Shown: positions 9,601-19,552, counted from the stretch's first letter. The stretch is DNA of 64,000 bases from Delphinus delphis (GCF_949987515.2 NC_082694.2:14501958-14565957); one strand, 5' to 3'. The notes: a model not told the origin generated them from the sequence alone. Numbers and translations: made by a program.

Positions 9601-11653
9601 GAAAATGGAGGCCCAGGTCGGGCTTAGCGGGAGGGAAGTATGACTTCAGGAAATGTCTGTCTTGTTTGGCCTAGTATCAAAACGCCCATCTGAAGGATTC
9701 CCCCGATTAATCCTAGCTCCTCCAAAGACCTGAGGTCAATTTATCTGGATGATTCCAGCTGGGTCTTGTATTTTTCTTAAGAAAACTTATTTTTTCCTGT
9801 TGGCTTGGCCTAGCCTTTTTTGAGAGACAGCCAATTTTATCACCTGAACCAAATAAAGAACGGCCTCAGTTCCTAATTTCCCTGTGGCAATTCGGGGCCT
9901 CGATTTGCTGCCAAGGACTGCAGCGGGAAGAAAGGAGGACCAGGGGTTAGGGGCAATTAGCTATCTGGCGGTCCGACTCCCTCATCCAGTTCCAGCCCAT
10001 GATCGTTCTGAAGTGATTAGGAAAAAACAAAAACGAAAAACAGTGTCCGGAAGAGAGGCCTCAGTCTCCTCCCTCCTTCGAGCTTCGGCCACGCAGCGCT
10101 GTGCTAACATCTAGCAAGCGCCCACTCTAGCCCAGCTCTGTGGCGGGAGTTACACCCAGGGTCTTCCTCATGCTCACAGCAACCCCACGGGGGAAACACC
10201 GCAGTGCCATCTCACAGATCACTGGCTCAGAGATCAGGAAACCTACCCAAGGTGGCAGAGTTATGCTTACACTCCAATTATCAATAATATTGAATAATAA
10301 CAACCATTCGATGAAAGCCTAAAGTGTACCAGTGCCATATATCACTGGTACACTTTATATATATATATATATAAAGTTTCAAGTTTCATAACAACCTTTA
10401 AAATAGCTACTGTGACCACCATTTTACAGACGAGGAGACTGAGCCTTAGGACGTTTAGTGACTTGTCCAAGGCCATACTGCTAGCAAGTAGCAGAGCTGC
10501 AACTGCTATTCAAAGCCCAGGCTCCTCTCTGTGGCTGGGGGCCGAGGCAGAGGGCGTTAACGATAACCAACTATATTCACCAGTTCTTTTCGGTAGGTGA
10601 AAATGTTTCAAGTTTTATACCTGGGGTTCGCATTTCACACTCCTTGATATTTCTCTGCAGGAACCCAAGTTCACTGTCTTATACATCATTATTTTTAACA
10701 GTGGAAATGGAATGAATTTCCAATGCATATACTAGAGGTGATATACCAAGGGGATGAAGACTCTTTAAAAGCAGAGAAGGATTTTTAGCAATTTCAATAT
10801 TCAGGGTACAGTTGGGAGCTTTTGGAGGAGAATCGTCCCTTATCTCTATATTTTCTGAAAATTCTCATTTTGAAATGAGCCACTGAGAATAAAACTCTGC
10901 CCTGAAATACAAAGCTACGCAGGTTAAAAATCTGCATAAAAATATGAGGAACTCACACACGAGTTAATCAACTCAGTGATGACCAAGGGCAGCTCAGCTT
11001 CAACACAGAGGTTTGGGAGGATGCTGTGTGTAGACATGACACTCACGATGAATCAGCCCGTTTAGAAGGTGCCAGCCCAGTACTGAATTAACACATTTTT
11101 AGTGCAGCATCAAATTTGGGTTGTCAAAGGGACTTTCAGGGAAAGTAGCTCTGCTTGGTTGACGACAGTGGTTCTTTCACATCCTCCCCTATCACTGTGA
11201 TCCTCCTGAGGGCTGAGAATCAAGTCAGATGATGGCTTGGTTACCAGCCTGCTTCTCCCACCCCCATGGGGACCTTGACAAAGTCTCTAAGAAGCTGGGC
11301 TAACTGGCTTCAGATCCTGGCTCCACCGCCTCCTAGTTATGTGACCTTGGGCACGTTCTCTAACTTCTCATCCCCCATGGCTACCCCTCAGGTTGCCATG
11401 AGGGTGAAACAAGGTGGCACAAGGAAAGCTCTTGGCAGGCTGCTGAGGTCATTCACCCGGTGCCATGCTGGTGCCGCAGGGACAAGTCCTCAGACCCCCA
11501 TGAAGGCTGGGAGGTTGGTGAGGGGGGGGTCGACACAGGTGGATTCTGCATCGCATTGCAGGGGCTCTTGCTGCAGTGATGGTCACCTGCCTCTCTTCCA
11601 GGCCTGTGGTCAGACAGGGAGGCAAGCCCAGCCCTTCAGAGAGATGCACCTAA
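6611..11653 (+). CDS. CD8A: CD8A, T-cell surface glycoprotein CD8 alpha chain (complete, six coding exons)
   Basis: CD8-alpha forms CD8aa homodimers or CD8ab heterodimers on cytotoxic T cells, binds the MHC class I alpha-3 domain and brings the kinase Lck to the T-cell receptor. Joining 6611-6659, 6748-7113, 7688-7798, 7982-8092, 9390-9420 and 11602-11653 gives an open frame of 239 codons (human has 235). Layout: signal peptide about 1-18; V-type Ig domain about 22-135 with the C46-C119 disulphide, W59 and the DQGYYFC motif at 113-119; Thr/Pro-rich stalk 139-180 with C168; transmembrane helix about 187-210; basic cytoplasmic tail with the Lck-binding C-K-C-P at 219-222. All introns are GT-AG; the first four are phase 1 and the last is phase 2. 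No N-X-S/T sequon is present, so glycosylation is presumably O-linked on the stalk. The protein ends S-E-R-C-T, differing from the S-A-R-Y-V end of human CD8A. Confidence 0.97.
6748..7113 (+). CDS. CD8A: CD8A coding exon 2 (V-type Ig domain)
   Basis: 366 bases between CCCCGCAG and CAG|GTCCGG encode residues 17-138. The exon holds the whole Ig V fold: first cysteine 46, extra cysteine 57 before the core tryptophan 59, the AEGLDT stretch at 84-89 and the Y-Y-F-C of strand F ending at C119. The [16 protein letters not shown] end matches the human G-strand region. The N-terminal segment between the signal peptide and strand A is longer and differs from human. Confidence 0.96.
7222..7262 (-). repeat. 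MIR fragment (antisense)
   Basis: Contains 'cacagatgaggaaactgagg', the reverse complement of the MIR core-to-3' region. It pairs in inverted orientation with the MIR fragment at 7310-7415. Confidence 0.8.
7310..7415 (+). repeat. MIR fragment (sense)
   Basis: The 'tcctgggcaagtt' and 'ctctgagcctcc' blocks, followed by 'cattaaaatgcggg', are MIR 3' core sequence on the + strand. Confidence 0.75.
7688..7798 (+). CDS. CD8A: CD8A coding exon 3 (stalk/hinge)
   Basis: 111 bases from CCCGCAG| to GCAG|GTGAGG encode residues 139-175, the mucin-like stalk. It opens with A-K-P-T-T-T-P, as in human, is rich in Thr and Pro (the likely O-glycan sites), and ends with the E-V-C-R-P segment whose C168 corresponds to an interchain disulphide cysteine of CD8 dimers. 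Confidence 0.95.
7982..8092 (+). CDS. CD8A: CD8A coding exon 4 (membrane-proximal and transmembrane)
   Basis: 111 bases after TCGTCAG encode residues 176-212: the [20 protein letters not shown] segment (178-197), the same as human apart from S184, followed by a Leu/Ile/Val-rich membrane helix to about C210 and a basic H-R stop-transfer start. The donor is GTAAGT. The exon begins with TAG, but the shared codon is G|TA (Val), so there is no stop in frame. Confidence 0.95.
8401..8450 (+). repeat. Double poly-G tract with G-quadruplex potential
   Basis: Two runs of about 13-15 and 12 consecutive G residues separated by CGCGGT, on the coding strand inside CD8A intron 4. Such runs are prone to length error in sequencing as well as to quadruplex formation. 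Confidence 0.9.
8605..8850 (-). mobile_element. LINE-1 3' end, antisense
   Basis: The reverse complement of an artiodactyl/cetacean L1 3' terminus: 'tttattggagtataattgct' followed by 'ttacaatggtgtgttagttt' is the typical inverted 3' UTR ending. It is 5'-truncated and has no ORF. Confidence 0.85.
8920..9080 (+). mobile_element. LINE-1 3' end, sense
   Basis: The 'gtacagctgaaactaacaca' and 'atattgtaaaccgactacaa' blocks match the terminal part of the same class of L1 3' UTR as the neighbouring antisense copy, now on the + strand and ending in an A/T-rich tail. Confidence 0.85.
9390..9420 (+). CDS. CD8A: CD8A coding exon 5 (31-nt microexon with the Lck clasp)
   Basis: 31 bases between TATCCAG and GTGAGT complete codon R213 and encode N-R-R-R-V-C-K-C-P plus two bases of the next Arg codon. 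C219 and C221 form the C-x-C-P motif that co-ordinates zinc with Lck in the CD8 family. Its length is not a multiple of three, so skipping it would shift the tail frame. Confidence 0.95.
10321..10374. repeat. Perfect inverted repeat plus (TA)n tract
   Basis: The arms AAAGTGTACCAGTG (10321-10334) and CACTGGTACACTTT (10343-10356) are exact reverse complements around the 8-base loop CCATATAT. An alternating TA run of about 18 bases follows. Confidence 0.95.
10400..10540 (-). repeat. MIR element (antisense)
   Basis: 'attttacagacgaggagact' followed by 'cttgtccaaggccatactgc' and 'gctagcaagtagcagagctg' is the standard order of an antisense MIR. Confidence 0.85.
11290..11440 (+). repeat. MIR element (sense)
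   Basis: 'cagatcctggctccaccgcc', 'tatgtgaccttgggcacgtt' and 'ctctaacttctcatc' follow the sense MIR core order. Confidence 0.75.
11602..11653 (+). CDS. CD8A: CD8A coding exon 6 (C-terminal tail and stop)
   Basis: 52 coding bases after CTTCCAG complete R223 and encode [16 protein letters not shown], then TAA at 11651-11653. Human has a similarly sized tail (PVVKSGDKPSLSARYV). The last two residues differ: C238-T239 replace Y-V, adding an unpaired cytoplasmic cysteine. Confidence 0.94.
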
Positions 11654-12580
11654 CATGGCGACGGGCCCCGCGTGACAGCCACTACAAGACTTCAAACTGA
11701 GAACTCTCCTGACAGGGAGAGCAGGAGTCCTTCTCTTTTGGTTCCTCCAGCCTTCCTTCCTTCCCTATGTATTCATTCTCATTAGTATTGTTTTCCTGGG
11801 GGTGGGGTGGGAAGAGTTAACTTTTTCTTTACGTGTTTACTTTGATTGACACAAAACGAGACTCTACCATGTCTAGGGTACACCGCAAGGGTTATAATAC
11901 CGTTGTGCTCCCATATCGGGGTAAAGGGGAGGTAGGCCAGAGCTACCGCAAGCTGTGTTCTCGGAACCAGGCTGTGAGGGCTGGCGGGGGCCTCGGCACC
12001 CACTCAGCCCCAACCTCTTCCCCAGCCATTTTACAAAGGAGGAGGCTGAAGCCCAGAGATGGGCAGCAGCTGTATCAGAGTCCCAGCAGGGCTCAGGGCT
12101 CGACCTCCACACAGTCCAGGTCTCTCTTCTGGAGGCCTCTGTCTCAGAATGGGGAGCTGTGTCTCAAGCCTCAAGAGAACAAGTGATTTTTTTTTTCCTT
12201 TTTTTTTTTTTTTTTCAGTACACGGGCCTCTCACTGTTGTGGCCTCTCCCGTTGCGGAGCACAGGCTCCGGACGCGCAGGCTCAGCGGCCATGGCTCACG
12301 GGCCCAGCCGCTCCGCGGCATGTGGGATCTTCCCAGACCAGGGCACGAACCCGTGTCCCCTGCATCGGCAGGCGGACTCTCAATCACTGCGCCACCAGGG
12401 AAGCCCACAAGTGATTTTTTTGAGCACCTGTGATAGACCCATTACTGCGCCCAGAGCCCCGAGGAGGTAATGAAATAAGACAAGAGAACTTGACAGAGTT
12501 CTACGATGTAGCTGAACAGGATCAGACCTTTTAATAATTAAGCGCGAGACAATACAGACGACAGGAATTCCTCAAATAAA
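11654..12580 (+). other. CD8A: Putative CD8A 3' UTR, with candidate poly(A) signal
   Basis: An AATAAA at 12575-12580 is the first canonical signal in the sense direction and would give a 3' UTR of roughly 0.95 kb that contains an antisense CHR SINE (12194-12406). A second AATAAA lies at 13172-13177. Which one is used cannot be told from sequence. Confidence 0.4.
12194..12406 (-). mobile_element. CHR-type tRNA-derived SINE (antisense), with TSD
   Basis: Poly-T head (A-tail), full antisense body ending in CCACCAGGGAAGCCC. It is flanked by the direct repeat ACAAGTGATTTTTT at 12179-12192 and 12407-12420. Confidence 0.95.
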
Positions 12581-13196
12581 GTGGAAGGGGTGAACTGAAT
12601 CCTGGAAAATGAACAACTAGACCTCTGAAGAAAACCTCTGTGAAATCCCAAAGTGGAGGCAGGATGGTTCTCCCAGCCCTCGCGTTGCAGAAGGACCCAT
12701 GAAAGAGGAGAGGCTGCCCTTTGCAAACAAGATTTGAGCATCAGGAAAGCTGAATGGAAGTCAGCTCTCTCTAAACTTGAGATTTTATATTTGGACATGC
12801 TCCTGGGATCATCGGTGAGTTTTTATAGTTTGTAAAGGCAGAATGGTGACAGCAGCTGGTACAGGCCCTGGCCTCCCCCGGACCAGCAGATGTGGGAACG
12901 TAGCAGACAGACTCTGGTGAGGAAGCTAAGAGCCCAAACTGCAGCCCTACACACGCATTTCCTCTCTTACCATGTTGTAGAAGAAATGCATGCTCATTGG
13001 AAGAAAAGACTTAAATAGATAAGGTAATAAGAATCCCCCATAATTCTTTACCTCAGGAATAATCCATTGTTAATATTATGGTATACATTCTTCCTGATTA
13101 TTTTCTATGCATATGTATAAAATATATACTTTTTAAAAATGGGATTGCACTATGCTTTTATAAGTGGCTTTAATAAACAAACATTTATGGCAAACT

Positions 13197-13457
13197 CTTT
13201 TTTTATTACTTGGCTACATCGGGTCTTAGTTGGGGCACGTGAGATCTTCGTTGCGGCATGCAGGATCTTTCGTTGCGGCGTGTGGGCTTCTCTCTAGTTG
13301 CAGCACGCGGGCTCTAGAGCGCGCGGGTTCAGTAGTTGTGGTGCGCAGGCTTAGCTGCCCCAAGGCATGCGGGATGTTAGTTCTCCGACCAGGGATCGAA
13401 CCCACATCCCCTGCATTGGAAGGCGGATTCTTAACCACTGGACCACCAGGGAAGTCC
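13197..13457 (-). mobile_element. CHR-type SINE (antisense), with TSD
   Basis: Antisense SINE with the 'accagggatcgaaccca' B-box region and a CCACCAGGGAAGTCC end. An exact 11-base target duplication TATGGCAAACT lies at 13186-13196 and 13458-13468. Repeated 'tgcggc..g' modules fill the tRNA-unrelated part. Confidence 0.95.
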
Positions 13458-13930
13458 TATGGCAAACTTATAATAGCGAAATCTCATTCCATTTTTGGTT
13501 GTGCCATCACTTAACTATGACTTGACATTTAATTGTTTTCAATTTTCCACTACTATAATAACAAACACTACTAAAATGCTGCACACATCTTTAGGAGGAA
13601 TACCTAAAATTATTGGGTCACTGCCCACTTTCACCTTGGACCCCCTCCCCCATTTTCACATCAATTGAAATGGATTCCTCTCTTGTTGTATCATCTTCCT
13701 TCCTTTTGTGCTTTCTTGGCAGCAGAAGAGCTGATACTCCTCTCATAATAAATCACAAAATCTTCATTTCTGTTGTTCAGGTAAAATATACATATTGAAA
13801 AGTGCACAAGTCATTAAGCATACAGATGCAAGTCGTTACTAAATGAACACTCGCATAGCCAGCACCAGGGCAGAAATAGAACTTTCCCTGCCCCCCAGAA
13901 ACTGCCTTCCACAGCCTTAACTTTTAAAAA

Positions 13931-14299
13931 CAGTCTACTTTTTTTTTAAAATATAGAACTTTATGACAGAATTAAGGGTAATGAAATGTCAGTTTTTTTA
14001 AAGGTTTTTAAATTTATTTATTTATGGCTGTGTTGGGTCTTCGTTTCTGTGCAAGGGCTTTCTCTAGTTGTGGCAAGCGGGGGCCACTCTTCATTGCAGT
14101 GTGCGGGCCTCTCATTACCACGGCCTCTCTTGTTGCGGAGCACAGGCTCCAGACGCGCGGGCTCAGCAGTTGTGGCTCACAGGCCCAGTTGCTCCGTGGC
14201 ATGTGGGATCTTCCCAGACCAGGGCTCGAACCCGTGTCCCCTGCATTGGCAGGCAGACCCTCAACCACTGCACCACCAGGGAAGCCCCAGTCTACTTTT
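13931..14299 (-). mobile_element. CHR-type SINE (antisense), possibly with a 3' transduced flank
   Basis: The SINE body runs from about 13993 (poly-T) to 14287 (ends GGGAAGCCC). The direct repeat CAGTCTACTTTT lies at 13931-13942 and 14288-14299, so the 13943-13992 segment beyond the A-tail is inside the duplicated site. Read on the - strand it ends in TTTT followed by an A-run. Confidence 0.85.
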
Positions 14300-15530
14300 A
14301 GAGAACAAAATTCTAGAAGAGAAAGTATCCCGAGTGTGGGAAAGCAGAAATGAAAGCTGAGAAAGTTCCTTTGAGACAAAATCTGGTTCTTCACCCCTCC
14401 TCCTGAACATATCAAGCTAACCAGACCAGGGTTGTGGGGGGGCACCCCAGGGACTGAGGCCCAGCTTGGAGCGGCTGCCAGGCTCTGGGCCGTCTCTGGG
14501 TTCCCTGAAAGAGGTGAGGAGAGAAGCATCCCACAAAGGGCACTCCTCTCCTCATGGCAGAAACTTGTAAGGATGGCTGTCCTCATGTGACTAACTTGAG
14601 AAGATGGCCGTGGAGTACCAATGTCAGAGAATCTGAGCCAGGGCGAAGGGACAGGAAAAGAGCTCCAACCTGCAGCTCAGGTGTACGGGAAGCCATACTA
14701 GGGAGGCTCCAGAGAGCGTTAAATATAATACTTACTGATTTTTTTTTTCATACCCCCTACAAAAGGGTTTCACTTACCACAAATAAGATGGTAAACAACA
14801 TTTTGGAGATTAAAAACATCAACATAGGAAAAAGCATTCATTAGAGTTGGCCCTCGAGACCAGGAAGAAAATAGAATGCCAGTCTGCAGACCACGAGGCC
14901 TAAAGCATGCTAGGGGTGGGCTGCGAATCTAGGCTCGGGGCTCTCCGGAGACCACAGACATCCAGCCTGCTTGTTCTACACCTGCAGTTCAAAGCCGAAG
15001 GCCTCAGGGCCAACAGTCGTATTTTGCTTGCCAATCTCTAGCCTGAAGCTCTGGGTTTACAAGTTCTCCTATGTGAAAGATGCCCACAGCACATGTTTGG
15101 ACCCTGAAAAACAGGAACTAGAGAAATGACTTCTGTACTAGGCAGTACACTTGTTTATCAGCTGGCCAGAATCCAGCCTCAGTGCGGTTCATTAAACAAA
15201 CATGCGTTCTCTTAACAAAATGTATCCTATTTGTGGGAGAAAAAAACAGAGAAATTGGTCGTTTCTTTCTCCAGCTTTTAAACTGTTTTTAAGAGAGCCC
15301 ACCATACGCTTGGAAATCCCCCACGACTCTTCAACAACAAGTGGCTCAGGGAAAGGCGCTCTCTTTTTTTTTTAACCAGCAAGAAGCTGCCCCTCCCTTC
15401 TGCCCTGGGCCTGTATACAAATCCTTCCTGCACACGATTTTACAACAGGTAGGGACAGGTACTTCTTAACCTGCTCCGAAAAGCAGGTTTGAGCAGCGCC
15501 TCTCCACCAAAGGGAGCTGCAGGAGGCCAT
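14300..15530. other. Intergenic sequence, no gene seen
   Basis: Between the two genes. There are short open frames only, and no splice-flanked or domain-bearing reading frame. A short T-run lies at 14741 and a polypyrimidine/T-run at 15363. Confidence 0.5.
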
Positions 15531-15539
15531 GATAACCTG

Positions 15540-15775
15540 AGATTAGGTTACATGTAGAGGCTCTGAAAGCAGCTTCCTGGCTCTGCTACTTATTAACTGT
15601 GTGTTCTCCAGCAAATGACAACGTCTCAATACCTCAGTTTCCCCACTTGTAAAATGAGGGTAACAATCGTCCCTATCTCAAAAGGTTCTTGGCAAGAACA
15701 CACATGTTTATATGTATCTTCCAAGTGCCTAGAACAGGTCCTGGAACATAGTAACAAATGTATACTGAAAAAATG
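15540..15775 (+). repeat. MIR element (sense)
   Basis: 'cctggctctgctacttatta', 'cctcagtttccccacttgta' and 'aaatgagggtaacaatcgtc' are the sense MIR core, and the 'gtgcctagaacaggtcctgg' ending follows. Confidence 0.88.
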
Positions 15776-16289
15776 AACTTGTACTGAATTTCTCAAAACT
15801 ACTGTTGTACCAATTACACTCTGAATGCAGCCACTCGTGTCTGATTCTTCCAATTTCTATTGCAAAAAGGGGTACACGATAGTCATTCCTGATGGATCCA
15901 CGGGCTAGTACACCCAAGGATCTCCACCCCTGTGTGCGGAAGACAGCCCTTCATGCAAATCTCACAAGAGCTCAGTCCCAGATGGACGTGGCCTCTGCAC
16001 GGTGTGATGTGAAGCTCCCTTCAGCCTGGCATCCTGAGTGCCACCACCGTCCCTGTGCTGGTGGGGGCTGTGCCTGTCCACTGCACAGGAGAGTAGAACA
16101 GTTGGCTGAGGCCAGCAGAGTGGGAAAAGGATATGCCCGACCGTTGGTCATCTCAGCATCTACTGAAGGCCCCATCCCTGCAGGCCTATCTCACCTTCGC
16201 ACGCCAGTTACAAATTCCCCTTTTCTGCTCTCTCTGAGCTGGCTGTGACCCGCATATGTCATCAGTCTTATGTTTCATTGACTTAACGA

Positions 16290-16510
16290 AATGATAGCTA
16301 CCGGTTACTCAGCACTCACCGTGGGCCAGGTATCTCATTTAAGGCCTCATCAAAGCCATGAGGTAGGAACTTTTATTCTACTTTACAGGTGAGTAAACTA
16401 AGGCATAGATAGGAAGCTTCTACCACTCGCCCAAGATTCTACAACTAGAATCTGGTGGGATCGGGATTTGAACTCAGGTCTAATCCCATAGCCCAAACTC
16501 TTAACTGCTT
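16290..16510 (-). repeat. MIR element (antisense)
   Basis: 'actttacaggtgagtaaact', 'actcgcccaagattctacaa' and 'gggatttgaactcaggtcta' give the antisense MIR order. Confidence 0.85.
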
Positions 16511-16560
16511 TGCTAGATTGAATATTTTACAGTCTGTTTTTAATTTTAAAATTAGGCAAA

Positions 16561-17044
16561 TACAGGCAAACCTCAGAAATGTTGTGGGTTCGGTTCTAGA
16601 CCACTGCAACAAAGCAAGTATCACAATAAAGTAAATCACTCGAATTTTCTGGTTTCCCAGTGCATATAAAAGTTATGTTTATACTATACTGTAGTCTGTT
16701 AAGCGTACAGTAGCTTTATGTCTAAACAAATGCACATACCTTAATTGTAAAAACTTTATTGCTAAAAAGTATTAACCATCATCTGAGCCTTCAGCAAGTC
16801 GTAGCAGTAACATCATAGATTACTGATCACAGACCACCGTAACACATAAAATAGTGAAAAAGTTTGAAATATTGCTAGCGTTGCCAAAGTGTGACAGAGA
16901 CATGAAGTAAGCAAATGTTGTTGGAAAAACAGCACCAGTAGATTTGCTCAACGCAGAGTTGTCACAAACCTTCAATTTGTAAAAAACACTGTCTCTGTGA
17001 AGCACAATAAACTGAAGTGCAATAAAAAACAAGGTCTGCCTGTA
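16561..17044. mobile_element. Tc1/mariner-type non-autonomous DNA element (Kanga/Tc2-like), TIRs and TA duplication visible
   Basis: The ends are inverted repeats: CAGGCAAACCTCAGAAATG from 16563 and, on the other strand, CAGGCAGACCTTG from 17042. Both are flanked by TA (16561-16562, 17043-17044), the Tc1/mariner target. The 480-base interior has no transposase frame. The body text (caccactgcaacaaagcaa-like blocks) recalls Kanga-type repeats; the family name is by memory. Confidence 0.75.
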
Positions 17045-17409
17045 GAGCACTTAAAAATTCTCTAAAAGTCTAAAAGCATCTCAAAACCAAATGTACTTTT
17101 TTTAACCTATGCAGCCCAAGGTAGAAAACAAAGGTCACCACCTGCTCTGAAATTCAACAAATGGGAAGAATGTTCTAGAACAAGAGTAGAACAGGGGTTC
17201 TGTCGGAAGTTAGGGCGAGGTTGCTGCTTCTGAATCCACCAGGGGCCAAGAAATGCAGCTCAAGGAGACGTACTGTCAGTGAAAAGCACTGATAGCTAAC
17301 TCCTCATTTGTCCAGTATCTCAGGGCAGGTGAAAGCATTGACTACTGGTGCTGATGACTTAATTCCATTCTGTGACTCAAATTTCACCTGTTTCCTGGCT
17401 GAAATACAT

Positions 17410-17790
17410 GGTTAAGTGTGGCAGAGACTGCAGGTTGCCTTCCTAACAACCATTCTCCCCTTCTTCCTTACCAACAGAACTTTCATTTTATTACAGGTGG
17501 CGATGTGCCAGGCTCAAAGACTACATTTCCCAGACTTCCTTGCGGCCAAACGTGGCTAGTAAGTCACTGCGTAGAGCTTCCAGGAAAGACTTCAAAGGGG
17601 CTAACTCAGCTGGAAGCCTGTTCTTTCCCCACTCCTCTCCTCCTCCTTCCTGCCTGGAACACAGATTTGATCAGAGGTGAAACTGAGGCCACACGTCAAG
17701 GCTGTGGAGCAGAATGACAGGAGCCTGGGTTCCCTGATAGCGTGAAGCCACCACACATACCCCAGACTGCCTGCAGCACACAGGGTGCTA
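17410..17790 (+). repeat. Old LTR/MER-like repeat, copy A
   Basis: Blocks such as 'gatgtgccaggctcaaagac' and 'gagcctgggttccctgatag' lie in an order also seen in old mammalian medium-reiteration repeats; 45240-45655 appears to be a related copy. No coding frame of interest. Confidence 0.4.
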
Positions 17791-18148
17791 ACTGATACAC
17801 ACTAGCACAGACACGGACCCTCAGCCCAGATTTCCAGAACCACCTGTCAAAGCTTTCACAATGTAATAATTTCCTGTGAAATTCCTCTGTAGGGCTGACT
17901 AGCTCCCTAATCTAAAATAACTAAAAGCAACAGTCTTGTGTTGAATGAAAGGAAACCTAAAATGCACTTCTAACCTGATCAAAAGGGGAAAGCTCCCGAA
18001 ACAGTCTTGAACGCTAACAAATAACGTGTTTCCTTTTAAGGTACATCTTTGCTTCAGAGGGGAAAGGACACCAAAGACCTTCATTTGAAGGGCAGCACTT
18101 GCTCTGTGGCTGAATGCAGTCTTCAAACGGAGTAAACAGACCAGTCCC

Positions 18149-18362
18149 GGGCTTCCCTGGTGGCGCAGTGGTTGAGAGTCCGCCTGCCGATGCAGGGGAC
18201 ACGGGTTCGTGCCCCGGTCCGGGAAGATCCCACATGCCGCGGAGCAGCTGGGCCCGTGAGCCATGGCCGCTGAGCCTGCGCGTCCGGAGCCTGTGCTCCA
18301 CAACGGCAGAGGCTACGACAGTGAGAGGCCCGCGTACCGCAAAAAAAAAAAAAAAAAAAAAA
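18149..18362 (+). mobile_element. CHR-type SINE (sense), young copy with TSD
   Basis: Starts GGGCTTCCCTGGTGGCGCAG, has the full tRNA-related and unrelated parts, and ends GTACCGC plus a run of 21-22 As. An exact duplication AGACCAGTCCC lies at 18138-18148 and 18363-18373. Little decay suggests a recent insertion. Confidence 0.97.
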
Positions 18363-18828
18363 AGACCAGTCCCAACGGGAGACTGGCATATCATTACACA
18401 ACCCCCATAGTGTAGGGGACCAGTATAAGTAAGCAGAGTGTGGAGAAGTTAGAAACTCACCTAGAAACTGGGGACAATAGAAAGAAATGGGAATATCTTC
18501 TAGAATACCAGAGCAAGGAGTCCCATTGCTTTGAGAGACAAGAACGCTTCAAGGCCTCTATATATTACAAAAGATTTTGGAGCACTGTGTGTGACAAAAG
18601 CATCACCTTGCTGCATTTTCATTACACTTCTCTCAGATCACCCTCACTGAGAGTAGAGACCAAGTCTGCCTTGTTCACCACTCTCCTCCCGGAACCTAGA
18701 GTGCTCAAGAGAAACTCACTCTCAGCTTCATTACCTACTGTACTGGCCTCCCAGGGTCTAAACTCCTCCTCTCCCCAACCATCTTTCAGACCACTGTGGC
18801 CAGAGTGGACCTTAAAGACACACAAATC

Positions 18829-18953
18829 GGGAAATTTCCTGGCGGTCCAGTGGTTAGGACTTCACGCTTTCACTGCCGAGGGCGCAGGTTCGATCCCTGG
18901 TTAGGGAACTAAGATTCCCGCAAGCTGCGGGGTGCAGCCAACCCCCCCCCCCA
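18829..18953 (+). mobile_element. Short CHR-type SINE (sense)
   Basis: 'tttcctggcggtccagtggt', the B-box-like 'ggttcgatccctggtt' and 'caagctgcggggtgcagcca' form a 5'-complete, 3'-short copy that ends in a C-run. Flanking ACACACAAATC and ACACACATAAATC look like a decayed target duplication. Confidence 0.85.
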
Positions 18954-19552
18954 ACACACACATAAATCATTACATCTCTCCTTTCTCTTCTCTCCCATCA
19001 TCCTCCAGTAGCTAGGTCACTGGTGGGAATTAACCTCACTACAGGGTCTTTGTACTTTTCTACTTTTCTGCACCTACCAGGAGTCCATAAGCTCCTGGAG
19101 GCCCAGGAACTTGCTTCCTCCCACTGCCTGGCGCTTAAAAAAAAAATTCCATGTTTAATGACTGAAGATGTCATTCCATGATATGTTAAATACTTTCTGC
19201 ATTTAACAGGCACACAACTGCTTAAGTTACTAATGGATTCTATCGCACAAGCCAGTATTTAGCTTGAAGCACTTTGCACTTTCCTAAGCTGGAAGGAAGC
19301 ATAGCTAAGGAGGTACAAAATTCCCTGACACACACGAGCCCTTGCTTAGGCAGTGCTTCTAATGTTCAGAATTATTACATTTGCTAGCGTGGAAGGCTCA
19401 CGGGAGCGTAACACCCCGCTGCAAGGAAAAGGTTTTTGGAAAAAGAAAAAATACTTTCTATCATACATATTGACAGGAGATTTCAGTGAAGCTTTGTGAC
19501 TGGATCATTACACTATCGTCCCTTAATGCAAACAAGGCTGGCTGGCTTGCCT

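Larger units (their letters stand above)
9421..11601 (+). other. CD8A: CD8A intron 5
   Basis: 2181-base intron. It contains a perfect hairpin at 10321-10356 running into a (TA)n tract, an antisense MIR at about 10400-10540 and a sense MIR at about 11290-11440. The remaining sequence shows no exon-like ORF with splice signals. Confidence 0.85.

Noticed and set aside
18220..18240. Possible tRNA gene from the B-box-like GGTTCG sequences
   Set aside because: They belong to tRNA-derived SINEs. No complete cloverleaf with acceptor stem was seen.
18014..18410. Multiple open frames of 60-130 codons on both strands
   Set aside because: They lie in a CHR SINE. The same peptide text recurs at every SINE in the window (for example 12.2, 33.2, 53.3, 55.1 and 56.9 kb).
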